From DATCIH01 sp036507955 (GTDB lineage Bacteria; Bacillota; Clostridia; Clostridiales; Clostridiaceae), in NCBI GenBank assembly GCA_036507955.1, contig DATCIH010000043.1, positions 1-53,433 on the forward strand: 53,433 bases of DNA, written 5' to 3'. The position numbers and the translations under genes were made by a program. Shown here one piece after another: positions 45,197 through 53,433 of the stretch (position 1 is its first letter; each line of letters begins with the position of its first letter). The notes beneath the pieces were generated by a model. That model was not told where the DNA came from. It searched no databases and was given only the letters and a program-made list of their open reading frames with translations.

Positions 45197-45484
45197 ATGG
45201 AAAAGCGTGATATATATTTAGAAAAAATTAAGGCTCAGATAGAACAATATGGAGCTAAAATAGATGGAATGCGTGGCAAAGCTGCTGAGGTGAGTGCAGA
45301 TATGAAATTGGAATATCTTAGTCAGGTGGATAAGCTACAGGGCAAGAAGGATATCCTCAAGGCAAAATACCAGGAACTAAAAAAATCTAGTGAAGGTTCT
45401 TGGGAAGATGTGAAAGCAGGAACTGAAAGTGCTTGGAGTCAACTTAAGGAATCCTTTGAAAAAGCTGGGAAGCATTTTAAATAA
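45197..45484 (+). CDS. Coiled-coil stress-type protein (sll1863-like)
   Basis: A 95-residue, highly charged, all-helical protein (IKAQIEQYGAKIDGMRGKAA, LQGKKDILKAKYQELKKSS) ending in a tryptophan-bearing amphipathic helix (WEDVKAGTESAWSQLKESFE). The pattern matches the sll1863-like coiled-coil family named for stress response; its molecular role is unknown. CAGGAGAT precedes the ATG. It is 54 bases after the antitoxin-like gene and has its own terminator. Confidence 0.75.
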   Translation: MEKRDIYLEKIKAQIEQYGAKIDGMRGKAAEVSADMKLEYLSQVDKLQGKKDILKAKYQELKKSSEGSWEDVKAGTESAWSQLKESFEKAGKHFK

Positions 45485-45502
45485 TCCATAAAGTATAATA
45501 AA

Positions 45503-45540
45503 TGTGTTGGTGAGATGGTCTATCTCGCCAACGCATTTTG
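45503..45540 (+). terminator. Terminator after the coiled-coil protein gene
   Basis: A 14-bp stem with wobble pairs (45503-45516 with 45522-45535) around a 5-base loop, followed by TTTTGTTTTG. Confidence 0.82.
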
Positions 45541-45585
45541 TTTTGTATTGAGATGTTTGTAGTAAAAAAGGGTTTTAGGATATAT

Positions 45586-45603
45586 TGTCGAATATGGTAA
45601 AAT
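45586..45603 (+). promoter_or_regulatory. 0A box in the promoter of the PocR c-di-GMP gene
   Basis: A perfect 0A box TGTCGAA (45586-45592) lies 5 bases before a TAAAAT -10 element (45598-45603). The expected -35 region (about 45575-45580, TTAGGA) is poor, so the promoter may depend on or be blocked by Spo0A-P. The gene starts at 45628 after AAGGAG. Confidence 0.55.
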
Positions 45604-45627
45604 AATTATTGAATTAAGGAGTTTCTT

Positions 45628-47769
45628 ATGAATGGCATAGACTATAAATTTTCTGATATTTTTGATTTAGTTGAGATACAAGAGATACAAGATGCATTTT
45701 CATCCGCAACAGGAGTGGCTTCAATAATAACTGAAATTGATGGAACTCCTATAACAAAACCAAGTAATTTTTGCTACTTTTGTAATGAAGTGGTTAGGAA
45801 AACTGAAAAGGGCATGAAAAACTGTATGATATCTGATTCTATCATAGGAAGCCCTAAAAAAGATGGACCAAGACTACAAAGGTGTTTAAGCGGTGGTCTT
45901 ATGGATGGCGGTGCAAGCATAATGGTTGGAGACAAACATATTGCAAATTGGCTTATAGGGCAAATATTAGATAGTGATTATAAAATTGATGACATGTTAG
46001 CCTATGCAGATGAAATTGGTGTGGATAGGGATATAGTTACAAATGCACTTCATGAAGTTACTCCTATGCCCAAACAACAATTTTCAGATATATGTAATTT
46101 TCTCTTTCTAACGGCCAGTCAACTTTCAAAATTAGCAATTAAGAATGTAGTACAAGCAGAAGAAATTGCCAAAAGAAAAGTTGCTGAAAAACAATTCAAG
46201 CAATTAAACGAAGAGCTTGAGAAGAATGTACTTGAGAGAACTTACCAACTGGAAGAAATAAATGCAGCACTAGAAATTAAGGTTATTGAGCGTACAAGTC
46301 AGCTACAGGATATGAATGCTATATTGGAAGAAGAGATAATGGAGAAAACACAAGCAGAGAATGAATTGAAAAAAGAAAGATTTTTCACAGATGCTGTAAT
46401 TGATAGTGTTCCAGGACTTCTCTATCTTTATGATGATAATCAAAAGCTTGTTAGATGGAATAAGAACCACGAAGTGCTGACAGGGTATTCTTCTGATGAA
46501 CTATCTCAAATGAGGATGATGGATTGGTTCAAGGGGGATGAAGAAAGTATTGCAGATGTTACAATAGCAATACAAAAAACTCTAGAGCAGGGGAAAGGGC
46601 AAGTAGAAGCTAATTTGCAGAAAAAAGATGGAACCAATATACCGGTATACTTCACTTCCATAACCTTAGAGTTGGATGGTAGATTATATTTCACAGGAAT
46701 AGGAAGTGATATGACTATTCTTAGAAGAAAGGAAAAAGAAAATCTTTATTTGAGCTATCACGATGTTTTAACAGGTCTTTATAATAGAAGATTCTATGAA
46801 GAAGAAATTAAAAGATTAGACACGAAAGAAAATCTTCCTATTTCAATAATTATGGGGGATGTTAATGGTTTAAAGATTGTAAATGATGCTTTTGGACATG
46901 ATAAAGGTGATGAACTTTTACAGAAAGCAGCAGTTGCCCTTAAAGGTGCCTGCAGATCTGAGGACATAGTTGCTCGCTGGGGTGGGGATGAATTTGTAAT
47001 CCTTCTGCCCAGAACTAGCCCAGACAAAGCGGAAAAGATTATTAATAGGATAAAAGAGCTATATTCAAACGAACAGGTTAATGCTATAAGTGTGAGTATC
47101 TCCTTTGGTTGGGATACAAAAGTAAATATGGATGAGGATATACAAAAAGTCCTAAAAAGCGCTGAAGATTACATGTATAAACATAAGATTTTAGAAAAGG
47201 CAGACACAAAGGGTAATATAGTAAACACAATAATTAGTACCTTGCATGAAAAGAACCCAAGAGAAGAACAGCACTCTAAAAGAGTTAGCGAGATATGCCA
47301 GAAGATAGGTAAAGCCTTGGGATTTTCTGCCCTTGAAGTAAGCCAACTAAAAGTTATTGGTCTTCTTCACGATATAGGAAAAATTGCAATCGAAGAGGGT
47401 ATACTAAATAAAGCCGGAAAGCTTACAGTAGAAGAGTGGGATGAAATAAAGAGACATCCTGATATAGGATATAGAATACTAAGCTCATCCTATGACATGC
47501 TAGGACTGGCTGATTTTGTATTGGAACATCATGAAAGATGGGATGGAGCTGGTTATCCAAAAAGTTTAAAAGGTGAAGAGATTTCAACGGTAGCAAGGAT
47601 TATCGCTCTAGCTGACAGTTACGATGCAATGACAAGTGAAAGGCCTTACAGAAAAGCTATGAGTGAAGAAGTAGCTTGCAATGAAATACGAAAAGGGGCG
47701 GGTACACAGTTCGACCCTAAAATCGCAAGAATATTTGTTGAAAAGGTATTAGAGAAAACTTGGGATTAA
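45628..47769 (+). CDS. PocR-PAS-GGDEF-HD-GYP cyclic-di-GMP protein
   Basis: 713 residues. The N-terminal PocR domain (about 5-165) has the Cys-bearing CYFCNEVVRKTEKGMKNC segment and GDKHIANWLIGQIL; PocR domains sense small polyol-type ligands. Two similar helical repeats (ERTYQLEEINAALE, ERTSQLQDMNAILE) precede a PAS domain (about 255-370). The cyclase domain has canonical G452-G-D-E-F456. The HD-GYP domain has H581-D582, H634-H635-E636 and G642-Y-P644, all intact. The protein can therefore both make and break c-di-GMP, depending on signal. No membrane helix is seen. A 0A box sits in its promoter. Confidence 0.95.
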   Translation: MNGIDYKFSDIFDLVEIQEIQDAFSSATGVASIITEIDGTPITKPSNFCYFCNEVVRKTEKGMKNCMISDSIIGSPKKDGPRLQRCLSGGLMDGGASIMVGDKHIANWLIGQILDSDYKIDDMLAYADEIGVDRDIVTNALHEVTPMPKQQFSDICNFLFLTASQLSKLAIKNVVQAEEIAKRKVAEKQFKQLNEELEKNVLERTYQLEEINAALEIKVIERTSQLQDMNAILEEEIMEKTQAENELKKERFFTDAVIDSVPGLLYLYDDNQKLVRWNKNHEVLTGYSSDELSQMRMMDWFKGDEESIADVTIAIQKTLEQGKGQVEANLQKKDGTNIPVYFTSITLELDGRLYFTGIGSDMTILRRKEKENLYLSYHDVLTGLYNRRFYEEEIKRLDTKENLPISIIMGDVNGLKIVNDAFGHDKGDELLQKAAVALKGACRSEDIVARWGGDEFVILLPRTSPDKAEKIINRIKELYSNEQVNAISVSISFGWDTKVNMDEDIQKVLKSAEDYMYKHKILEKADTKGNIVNTIISTLHEKNPREEQHSKRVSEICQKIGKALGFSALEVSQLKVIGLLHDIGKIAIEEGILNKAGKLTVEEWDEIKRHPDIGYRILSSSYDMLGLADFVLEHHERWDGAGYPKSLKGEEISTVARIIALADSYDAMTSERPYRKAMSEEVACNEIRKGAGTQFDPKIARIFVEKVLEKTWD

Positions 47770-47791
47770 CAAATTATGGAGTGCCTTTTCG

Positions 47792-47820
47792 TTGACAAAA
47801 AACATTATTTAAAGTAATAT
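47792..47820 (+). promoter_or_regulatory. Sigma-A promoter of the TetR-ABC cassette
   Basis: Perfect TTGACA (47792-47797), 17-base spacer and TAATAT (47815-47820). AAAAGCGAAC follows directly (47821-47830) and occurs again at 48486-48495 before the ATPase gene, so it may be a regulator site. Confidence 0.8.
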
Positions 47821-47842
47821 AAAAGCGAACGGAGGTTTTCTA

Positions 47843-48445
47843 ATGCAGTATTTAAAAGATGTAGTTAGAAAAAACATAGAAGAAGAAGCTTTGAAGGAAT
47901 TTAAGCAAAGAGGTTACAAAGGTGCATCAATAAGAAGTATTGCAAAAAACTCTACTACCTCAGTAGGGAATTTTTATAAATATTTTGAAAGCAAAGATGA
48001 TTTATTTGAAAATCTAATTGGTTCAGTATATAAAAAGCTCATGGATTACATAAATCAATTTAAAAAAGTGGGATTCAACGAAAAAACAGAAAACATATTT
48101 TATGAACTTATGGAAAAGATAATGGAGATATTTAAAGAGAATAGCATTGAATTAACTATATTACTTAATAAAAGTGAAGGATCTAAGTATGGAAATTGTA
48201 AAAGTACATTTATTGATTTTATAACTAGATTAGTTTCAGATAAAATGGAATATGAGCTATCCTTACAAGGCAAACTACTTAAGGATAATTTTATTATATA
48301 CCTAATTTCATATAATCTTGTGGAAAGCATAGCTATCATATTGAGGGAAAAAGAAGATGGTCTAGAGGTCAGAAAGCTTATTCTGGATATAATAGATATT
48401 TTCTTTAAAGACCTTACAACTAAGTTAGATATAAAAAATATATAA
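47843..48445 (+). CDS. TetR-family regulator of the ABC cassette
   Basis: 200 residues. The N-terminal helix-turn-helix is FKQRGYKGASIRSIAKNSTT then SVGNFYKYFESKDDLFE. The helical ligand domain is not specific. It leads a cassette with an ATPase and an FtsX-like permease, separated by a hairpin with a T run at 48451-48480. Regulators in this position typically respond to an antimicrobial or membrane-active compound. CGGAGG precedes the ATG. Confidence 0.92.
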   Translation: MQYLKDVVRKNIEEEALKEFKQRGYKGASIRSIAKNSTTSVGNFYKYFESKDDLFENLIGSVYKKLMDYINQFKKVGFNEKTENIFYELMEKIMEIFKENSIELTILLNKSEGSKYGNCKSTFIDFITRLVSDKMEYELSLQGKLLKDNFIIYLISYNLVESIAIILREKEDGLEVRKLILDIIDIFFKDLTTKLDIKNI

Positions 48446-48450
48446 CAATT

Positions 48451-48480
48451 ATTGTTACTATTAAAGGTAACAATTTTTTT
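48451..48480 (+). terminator. Terminator or attenuator between TetR and ATPase genes
   Basis: ATTGTTAC (48451-48458) pairs with GTAACAAT (48467-48474), followed by seven T. No clear promoter follows it, so partial read-through into the ABC genes is likely. Confidence 0.72.
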
Positions 48481-48531
48481 AGGACAAAAGCGAACTTTGG
48501 TTCACAAAAAATAAATGGAGTGAAAGATATT

Positions 48532-49236
48532 ATGGAAAGTTTTATAGAGTTAAAAAATGTTCATAAAGATTACAATATGGGGGAAGTAATTATTAAAGCA
48601 GTAGATGATGTTTCCTTTTCTATAGAAAAGGGTGAGTTTGTAGTTGTAGTTGGCGCTAGTGGCGCAGGAAAAACTACTATTCTAAACCTTCTAGGTGGCA
48701 TGGATGAAGTAACTAGTGGAAGTATTTTTGTCGATGGAAATGAGATAAGTAAATATAATAAAAGGATGCTAACAAAATATAGACGGGAAGATATAGGGTT
48801 CGTATTTCAGTTTTATAATTTAGTGCAAAATTTAAATGCACTAGAAAATGTTGAGCTTGCAGTGGAAATATGCAAGAATCCCAGGTCGCCTGAGGAAACA
48901 CTAAAAGATGTTGGACTTGAAGAGAGAATGGGGAATTTTCCTTCTCAACTTTCCGGTGGAGAACAGCAGAGGGTTTCTATTGCAAGAGCTCTTGCAAAAA
49001 ATCCTAAATTACTTCTTTGCGATGAACCCACGGGAGCCTTAGACTACAATACAGGTAAAGCAATATTCAAGCTATTATCGGATACATCAAAACAGCTTAA
49101 TATGACAGTTGTTGTAATAACCCACAACTCTGCTTTAGCACCAATTGCTGACAAGATAATAACAGTAAGAAATGGGAGAATTGAAAGTGTGAAGAGAAAT
49201 CCTAATCCAGTTTCAATAGAAAGCATAGAGTGGTAG
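48532..49236 (+). CDS. ABC transporter ATP-binding protein (MacB/LolD-like)
   Basis: 234 residues from the ATG at 48532; a GTG at 48520 lies inside the ribosome site. Walker A GASGAGKTT (K47), Q-loop FVFQFYNLVQ, signature LSGGEQQRVSIARA, Walker B LLLCDEPTGALDYNTG and switch H (VVITHNSALA) are all present. It works with the FtsX-type permease 2 bases downstream. It is closely similar to the broken ATPase at 42944, including the FVFQFYNL and NLNALENVE segments. Confidence 0.94.
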   Translation: MESFIELKNVHKDYNMGEVIIKAVDDVSFSIEKGEFVVVVGASGAGKTTILNLLGGMDEVTSGSIFVDGNEISKYNKRMLTKYRREDIGFVFQFYNLVQNLNALENVELAVEICKNPRSPEETLKDVGLEERMGNFPSQLSGGEQQRVSIARALAKNPKLLLCDEPTGALDYNTGKAIFKLLSDTSKQLNMTVVVITHNSALAPIADKIITVRNGRIESVKRNPNPVSIESIEW

Positions 49237-49238
49237 AA

Positions 49239-51734
49239 ATGAAGAAAACATTTTTTAAAAACTTATGTAGAGATATATTAAAGACATTTTCAAGGTTTTT
49301 ATCGATAGTCATAATAATAGCAATTGGGGTTGCTTTTTATGCGGGTGTTAGAGCAACAAGTCCGGATATGCAAGAGTCAGGAGATTTTTATCTTACCCAA
49401 AATAACTTTATGGATTTTAAATTAATTGGAACACTGGGACTCACTAAAGAGGATGTATCGGTCGTTGAGAAACAAAACGGCATTTTAAAAGCGGAAGGTT
49501 CTTTTTCAATAGATGGAGTAATAGAAAAGAATAAGCAATCTTTGGTTGTGAATATCAACTCAATGCCCTCTAAAACTGGCATAAATCTAATGAAAATAGT
49601 TGAAGGCAGAGCTGCAGGGAACAATTATGAAGCTGTAGTCGAGGAACGGTTTCTCAAGGAGAATAAACTAAAGCTAGGTGACGAAATAGAAATTAAATCT
49701 GGCAAAGATAGTAAAATAGAAGATAATCTGAAAAATAATAAATTTAAAATTGTTGGAGCTGCAGATTCTCCACTTTATTTATCTGCTCAAAGACAACTTA
49801 GTTCTGTGGGAAATGGATCAGTGAAGGGCTTTGTTTATATACTGCCAGAGGTATTTAAAAGTGATGTTTATTCGGAAATCTATGTAAAAGTTAATAGTGA
49901 AGAATCAGGAAAAAGTCTCATAAATAATGAGGATTACAAAAATTCCATAGAAAACATAGAACTTAATCTTAAAAATCTTGGTGTTACTAGAAGCAAAGTA
50001 AGATATGAGGAAGTTTTGAAAGCCAGCCAAGGTAATTCCACTTTAGTAGAAGGGAATAAAGCACCAAGTTGGTATGTTCTCGGAAGATCTGCCAATGTGG
50101 GATATGAAAGCTATAGACAAGATAGCGATAGAATTGGAAGCATAGGAAAGTCCTTTCCATTTATATTTTTCTTAGTAGCAGCATTAGTCAGCCTTACAAC
50201 AATGACAAGGTTAGTTCAGGAGAATAGGACGGAAATAGGTACTTTTAAGGCTTTAGGATATTCCCGGCTAGCAATAGTTTCTCATTATCTAATATATTCA
50301 CTAGTGGCAAGTCTTACTGGAAGCGTAATAGGTATATCCTTTGGCTTTAAACTATTTCCGGCACTTATTATGAATGCTTATCAATCGCTTTATACTATTC
50401 CTAATTCAATAACCTCTTTTAATTCAATAATTGCGTTGCAGGCATCTTTAATTGCTATACTATTTACTACAATAGCTGCAGTGTTGGCTACCTTAGAAGA
50501 GTTAAGGAAGGCACCAGCTTCTTTGATGAGGCCCAAAGCCCCTAAGTTTGGGAAAAAGATTTTACTAGAGAGAGCTACTTTTATATGGAAAAAATTAAGC
50601 TTTACAGAAAAAGTTACTGCTAGAAATATATTTAGATATAAACAGAGATTGTTTATGACAGTAATAGGAATTGCTGCCTGCACCGGCTTGATGTTAACAG
50701 GATTTGGATTAAGGGGGGCTGTAACAGGTTCCATGGAAAAACAATTCAATAAAATCTATAAATATGATATGCTAACAACTTTAAATAGAAACGTTAACAC
50801 TGAGGAAAAAGATATCATAAACACTAAGACCCTGGAAATATCTAACGTGAAATCAATATTATTTGCTTACTCAAAGAATGCAACAGTAAAGGATACAGCA
50901 ACAAGTAGTCAAGATGTTTATGTAGTTGTTCCTGAAAATAAAGAAGAGCTTAATAAATATATAGATCTTACCTTGAAGGGTAAGACTTTAAATCTTGAGG
51001 ACGAAGGCGTAATTATTACGCAAAAGCTTTCAAAACTTATAAATAAAAAGGTTGGAGACACAATCCAAATCACAATAAATGATAAAGAGATAAAAGCTAA
51101 AATATCTGCTATAACTGAGCATTATGTGCAACATTATATTTATATGAGCAGTAAATATTATCAGAAGATAACAGGAGAAGCTTTAGAGTTTAATGAATTC
51201 TATGGGATGCTTAAAAGTACTTCGGAAGTCTCTCAAAAGGAAACAACTAAGACACTTACCAGTATCAGTAATGTAGGTTCTGTAAGTTACAGAAGCAGTA
51301 CTTATCTTGATTTTAATAAGAGCATGAAAAGTATAAATTCAGTAGTTTTAATATTAATAATGTCTGCAGGGGTTCTTGCCTTTGTTGTAATATATAATCT
51401 TACAAATATAAATATTAGTGAAAGAAAAAGAGAACTAGCCACAATAAAACTATTAGGTTTCTATAATAATGAACTTGCTTTATATATATACAGAGAAAAC
51501 ATGATATTAACTTTAATAGGAAGCATAACTGGTATAGGTGTGGGGTTACTGCTTAATAGCTTTGTCCTCAATGCTGCTGAAACAAATGTAGTAATGTTTT
51601 ATAAAACAATAAATCCAATTTACTTTTTATATTCAGTTTTACTTACAATTTTCTTTTCTATCGTTGTGAATATAGCAATGTATTGGGAATTTGATAAGAT
51701 AGATATGATAGAGTCGCTAAAAAATGCAGAATAG
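49239..51734 (+). CDS. FtsX-like ABC transporter permease
   Basis: About 831 residues from the ATG at 49239. The architecture is one N-terminal helix (FLSIVIIIAIGVAFYAGVRA), a 270-residue outer domain, three helices with KALGYSRLAIVSHYLIYS between the first two, a second outer domain and three last helices with IKLLGFYNNELALYIYRE. The C-terminus KIDMIESLKNAE is typical. This is the two-module FtsX/MacB form of transporters that use mechanical force rather than a simple channel. It forms a unit with the ATPase; substrate unknown. Confidence 0.93.
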   Translation: MKKTFFKNLCRDILKTFSRFLSIVIIIAIGVAFYAGVRATSPDMQESGDFYLTQNNFMDFKLIGTLGLTKEDVSVVEKQNGILKAEGSFSIDGVIEKNKQSLVVNINSMPSKTGINLMKIVEGRAAGNNYEAVVEERFLKENKLKLGDEIEIKSGKDSKIEDNLKNNKFKIVGAADSPLYLSAQRQLSSVGNGSVKGFVYILPEVFKSDVYSEIYVKVNSEESGKSLINNEDYKNSIENIELNLKNLGVTRSKVRYEEVLKASQGNSTLVEGNKAPSWYVLGRSANVGYESYRQDSDRIGSIGKSFPFIFFLVAALVSLTTMTRLVQENRTEIGTFKALGYSRLAIVSHYLIYSLVASLTGSVIGISFGFKLFPALIMNAYQSLYTIPNSITSFNSIIALQASLIAILFTTIAAVLATLEELRKAPASLMRPKAPKFGKKILLERATFIWKKLSFTEKVTARNIFRYKQRLFMTVIGIAACTGLMLTGFGLRGAVTGSMEKQFNKIYKYDMLTTLNRNVNTEEKDIINTKTLEISNVKSILFAYSKNATVKDTATSSQDVYVVVPENKEELNKYIDLTLKGKTLNLEDEGVIITQKLSKLINKKVGDTIQITINDKEIKAKISAITEHYVQHYIYMSSKYYQKITGEALEFNEFYGMLKSTSEVSQKETTKTLTSISNVGSVSYRSSTYLDFNKSMKSINSVVLILIMSAGVLAFVVIYNLTNINISERKRELATIKLLGFYNNELALYIYRENMILTLIGSITGIGVGLLLNSFVLNAAETNVVMFYKTINPIYFLYSVLLTIFFSIVVNIAMYWEFDKIDMIESLKNAE

Positions 51735-51786
51735 GTTTATTTCACTGTAGCACATTCATCTTCCTCAACATATAATAAACTAAAGT

Positions 51787-53094
51787 ATGCAAAAAAGATG
51801 TGAAACTCCTTTGATTATCCATGTTGTAAAACCGGGTGAATCTCTTTATTCAATATCCCGTTTATATAATGCTTCTTTTAATAAGATTGCTTCAGATAAC
51901 CAACTTATTAGCCCGAATAAATTGGTTATAGGACAGGCATTAGTGATTATAGGAGGAGCAATAAAACATACAGTAGCTCCAGGACAGAGCTTTTATGCAA
52001 TTGCTGTTTCTTATGGTTTAACAATTAGTGAATTGGCAGCTGCAAATCCTAAGCTTACAAACCTTTCTCAAGTGCAATCAGGACAGATCCTCAATATTCC
52101 TTCCACCACAAGAAAGCTTGGAACAATTGAGGTAAACGGATATGCCTTTGCTAATATAAACATGTCGGTTTTGAGAAGTACCTTACCTTATCTAACATAT
52201 TTGAGTATATTTAGCCATGCAGTTAATGCAGATGGAACTTTAAGTGCTATAAATGATGCTCCACTTATTGCAGCTGCAAGAAAGGCAAAGGTAGCCCCAC
52301 TTTTAGTAATTACAAATCTTTTACCTAATGCAGGCTTTAGTAGTGAGTTAGCACATACAATTTTATCTAGCGAAAAGTTGCAGGATACTTTATTAAATAA
52401 TGTTCTAATAACAATGAGGGCAAAAAATTATTATGGCTTGGACATAGATTTTGAGTATGTCTTTCCTGCTGATAGACAATTATATAATAACTTCCTTAGA
52501 AAGGCCGTACTAAAGCTAAAGCCCTTAGGCTATACTATTACTACATCATTAGCTCCTAAGACTTCAGCTAACCAAAAGGGATTATTATATGAAGCACATG
52601 ATTTCCCTGTTCACGGACTATTAACAACTCATGTTGTATTGATGACCTATGAGTGGGGATATACCATGGGACCTCCTATGGCGGTTGCACCTCTTAATTT
52701 GGTTAGAAAAGTTTTAGAATATGCAGTAACTGCTATACCAAGAAAAAAGATCTTAATGGGTATACCTAACTATGGATATGATTGGAAACTTCCTTATGTG
52801 AAAGGAACAAAAGCAACTGCTATTTCAAATGTTAGTGCAGTTGATATTGCTTCAAAATGGGGAGCAAGAATACAGTATGACCCAGTAGCTCAGTCACCTT
52901 TCTTTAATTATCACGATAGTAGCAAAAAGGAACATGTGGTATGGTTTGAGGATGCAAGGAGTATCAAGGCGAAACTAAAGTTAGTAGATGAACTTGCACT
53001 TGGCGGTGTTAGTTATTGGACTATACAGAAGTTCTTTTCTCAAAATTGGTTAGTGTTAAATTCTCTATATAATATTAAGAAGGTTCTTTTGTAA
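51787..53094 (+). CDS. LysM-GH18 spore peptidoglycan hydrolase (SleL/YaaH-type)
   Basis: 435 residues. Two LysM domains (about 10-55, HVVKPGESLYSISRLYNASF, and 59-105, HTVAPGQSFYAIAVSYGLTI) bind peptidoglycan. The GH18 barrel (about 112-430) has the catalytic D219-I-D221-F-E223, with E223 as acid, as well as VLMTYEWGY and ILMGIPNYGYDW. There is no signal peptide, as in SleL, which degrades spore cortex fragments at germination. The ATG lacks a clear ribosome site; a sigma-E-like -10 CATATAAT ends only 10 bases upstream, so a very short leader is possible. It begins 53 bases after the ABC permease. Confidence 0.9.
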   Translation: MQKRCETPLIIHVVKPGESLYSISRLYNASFNKIASDNQLISPNKLVIGQALVIIGGAIKHTVAPGQSFYAIAVSYGLTISELAAANPKLTNLSQVQSGQILNIPSTTRKLGTIEVNGYAFANINMSVLRSTLPYLTYLSIFSHAVNADGTLSAINDAPLIAAARKAKVAPLLVITNLLPNAGFSSELAHTILSSEKLQDTLLNNVLITMRAKNYYGLDIDFEYVFPADRQLYNNFLRKAVLKLKPLGYTITTSLAPKTSANQKGLLYEAHDFPVHGLLTTHVVLMTYEWGYTMGPPMAVAPLNLVRKVLEYAVTAIPRKKILMGIPNYGYDWKLPYVKGTKATAISNVSAVDIASKWGARIQYDPVAQSPFFNYHDSSKKEHVVWFEDARSIKAKLKLVDELALGGVSYWTIQKFFSQNWLVLNSLYNIKKVLL

Positions 53095-53113
53095 ATTATT
53101 AAATAATGATATG

Positions 53114-53154
53114 AAAAAAGGCTTGTAAAATTTAAATGTTTACAAGTCTTTTTT
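53114..53154 (+). terminator. Terminator of the LysM-GH18 gene
   Basis: A 16-bp stem (53114-53129 with 53139-53154, one wobble) around a 9-base loop ends in six T. Confidence 0.88.
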
Positions 53155-53168
53155 ATTGCGCAATATAT

Positions 53169-53207
53169 AAGAGGTTGTTTCAAAATGACCTCTTTTTATT
53201 TTTTTAG
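53169..53207 (+). terminator. Second terminator-like hairpin
   Basis: AAGAGGT (53169-53175) pairs with ACCTCTT (53188-53194), followed by a long T tract. The loop GTTTCAAAATG resembles the ends of some clostridial insertion sequences from memory, but no transposase is visible. Confidence 0.5.
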
Positions 53208-53433
53208 TGCATTTTTATACATCTATAAGTTGCAATTTTGCTGCTTTTCTCACGAAAAAACGGTGTCAGAAAACAATACTTTAAAATGTTATAATTTAAC
53301 TTTAGAAAAAGTGAACACTAACCCCTTGGTGCAATAATGAATTTTTAAATGTTCATTGTCTAATTAAGTTAGGCTAATTATTTAGGTCACTACTTTTCTA
53401 AAAAATGTTCAAGTAGAACTAAGCAGCTTCCTT
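53208..53433. other. Non-coding tail of the window
   Basis: No convincing gene is seen. A TATAAT occurs at 53290-53295 without a good -35. An AATGAA/TTCATT inverted repeat lies near 53337-53358. Short open frames reach the right edge on both strands but have no recognisable ends, so the next gene cannot be named. Confidence 0.5.

Noticed and set aside
53169..53207. Insertion sequence end
   Set aside because: The hairpin resembles IS ends from memory only; no transposase frame or matching opposite end is in the window.

Overview
The window is about 53 kb of AT-rich DNA (roughly one third G+C) with strong purine-rich ribosome binding sites. It carries sporulation genes (an alpha/beta small acid-soluble spore protein, Spo0A, sigma-G, a LysM-GH18 spore-type hydrolase), large PAS sensor proteins and cyclic-di-GMP enzymes. 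This points to an anaerobic spore-forming Firmicute, most likely Clostridium in the broad sense. No rRNA, tRNA, CRISPR array, riboswitch or complete insertion sequence was recognised.

Layout. 1-7 kb is a sporulation block: a 5'-truncated SPFH gene, a spore protein gene, two small unknown genes, spo0A (minus) divergent from sigG (plus), and an orphan PAS/GAF histidine kinase. 7-15 kb is metabolic: a possibly truncated membrane protein, two aldo/keto reductases around an SMP-30 lactonase-like gene, a YjeM-type amino acid transporter, a pyruvate-kinase-C-terminal-like protein, nanE and a twin CDGSH iron-sulfur protein, followed by a Phd/ParE toxin-antitoxin pair. 15-19 kb holds a decayed exporter gene, a GntR(YtrA)-regulated ABC operon and a superoxide dismutase. 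19.5-26.6 kb is a complete YesM/YesN two-component system plus LplB/LplC/LplA-type sugar transporter. 26.7-34 kb has a YcaQ-like glycosylase, a frameshifted type IV pilin, a PAS-GGDEF-EAL protein, the relic of an [FeFe]-hydrogenase-like sensor, and recQ. 34-41 kb holds three sugar-phosphate isomerase/epimerase TIM barrels around an AraC regulator, a CDP-alcohol phosphotransferase and a Mg2+ P-type ATPase. 41-53 kb has a UroD-like gene broken by one stop codon, a TetR with a wrecked ABC transporter, an antitoxin-like gene without a toxin, a PocR-PAS-GGDEF-HD-GYP protein, an intact TetR-ATPase-permease cassette and the LysM-GH18 hydrolase.

How it fits together. The control logic is readable in several places. 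spo0A has a consensus sigma-H promoter with a 0A box inside its -10 element. sigG has a consensus sigma-F promoter. The PocR c-di-GMP protein has a perfect 0A box in its promoter, which may link Spo0A to c-di-GMP. The YesMN kinase and its transporter share a nearly identical 24-bp upstream element. The GntR and the first TetR have clear palindromic operators. At least five genes are broken (exporter, pilin, hydrogenase-like sensor, UroD-like, ABC transporter). The ABC relic lies beside an intact paralogous cassette of the same TetR-ATPase-permease design. The most notable material is the compact spo0A/sigG/orphan-kinase locus outside its usual gene context, the shared YesMN element, and the decayed hydrogenase-type sensor.
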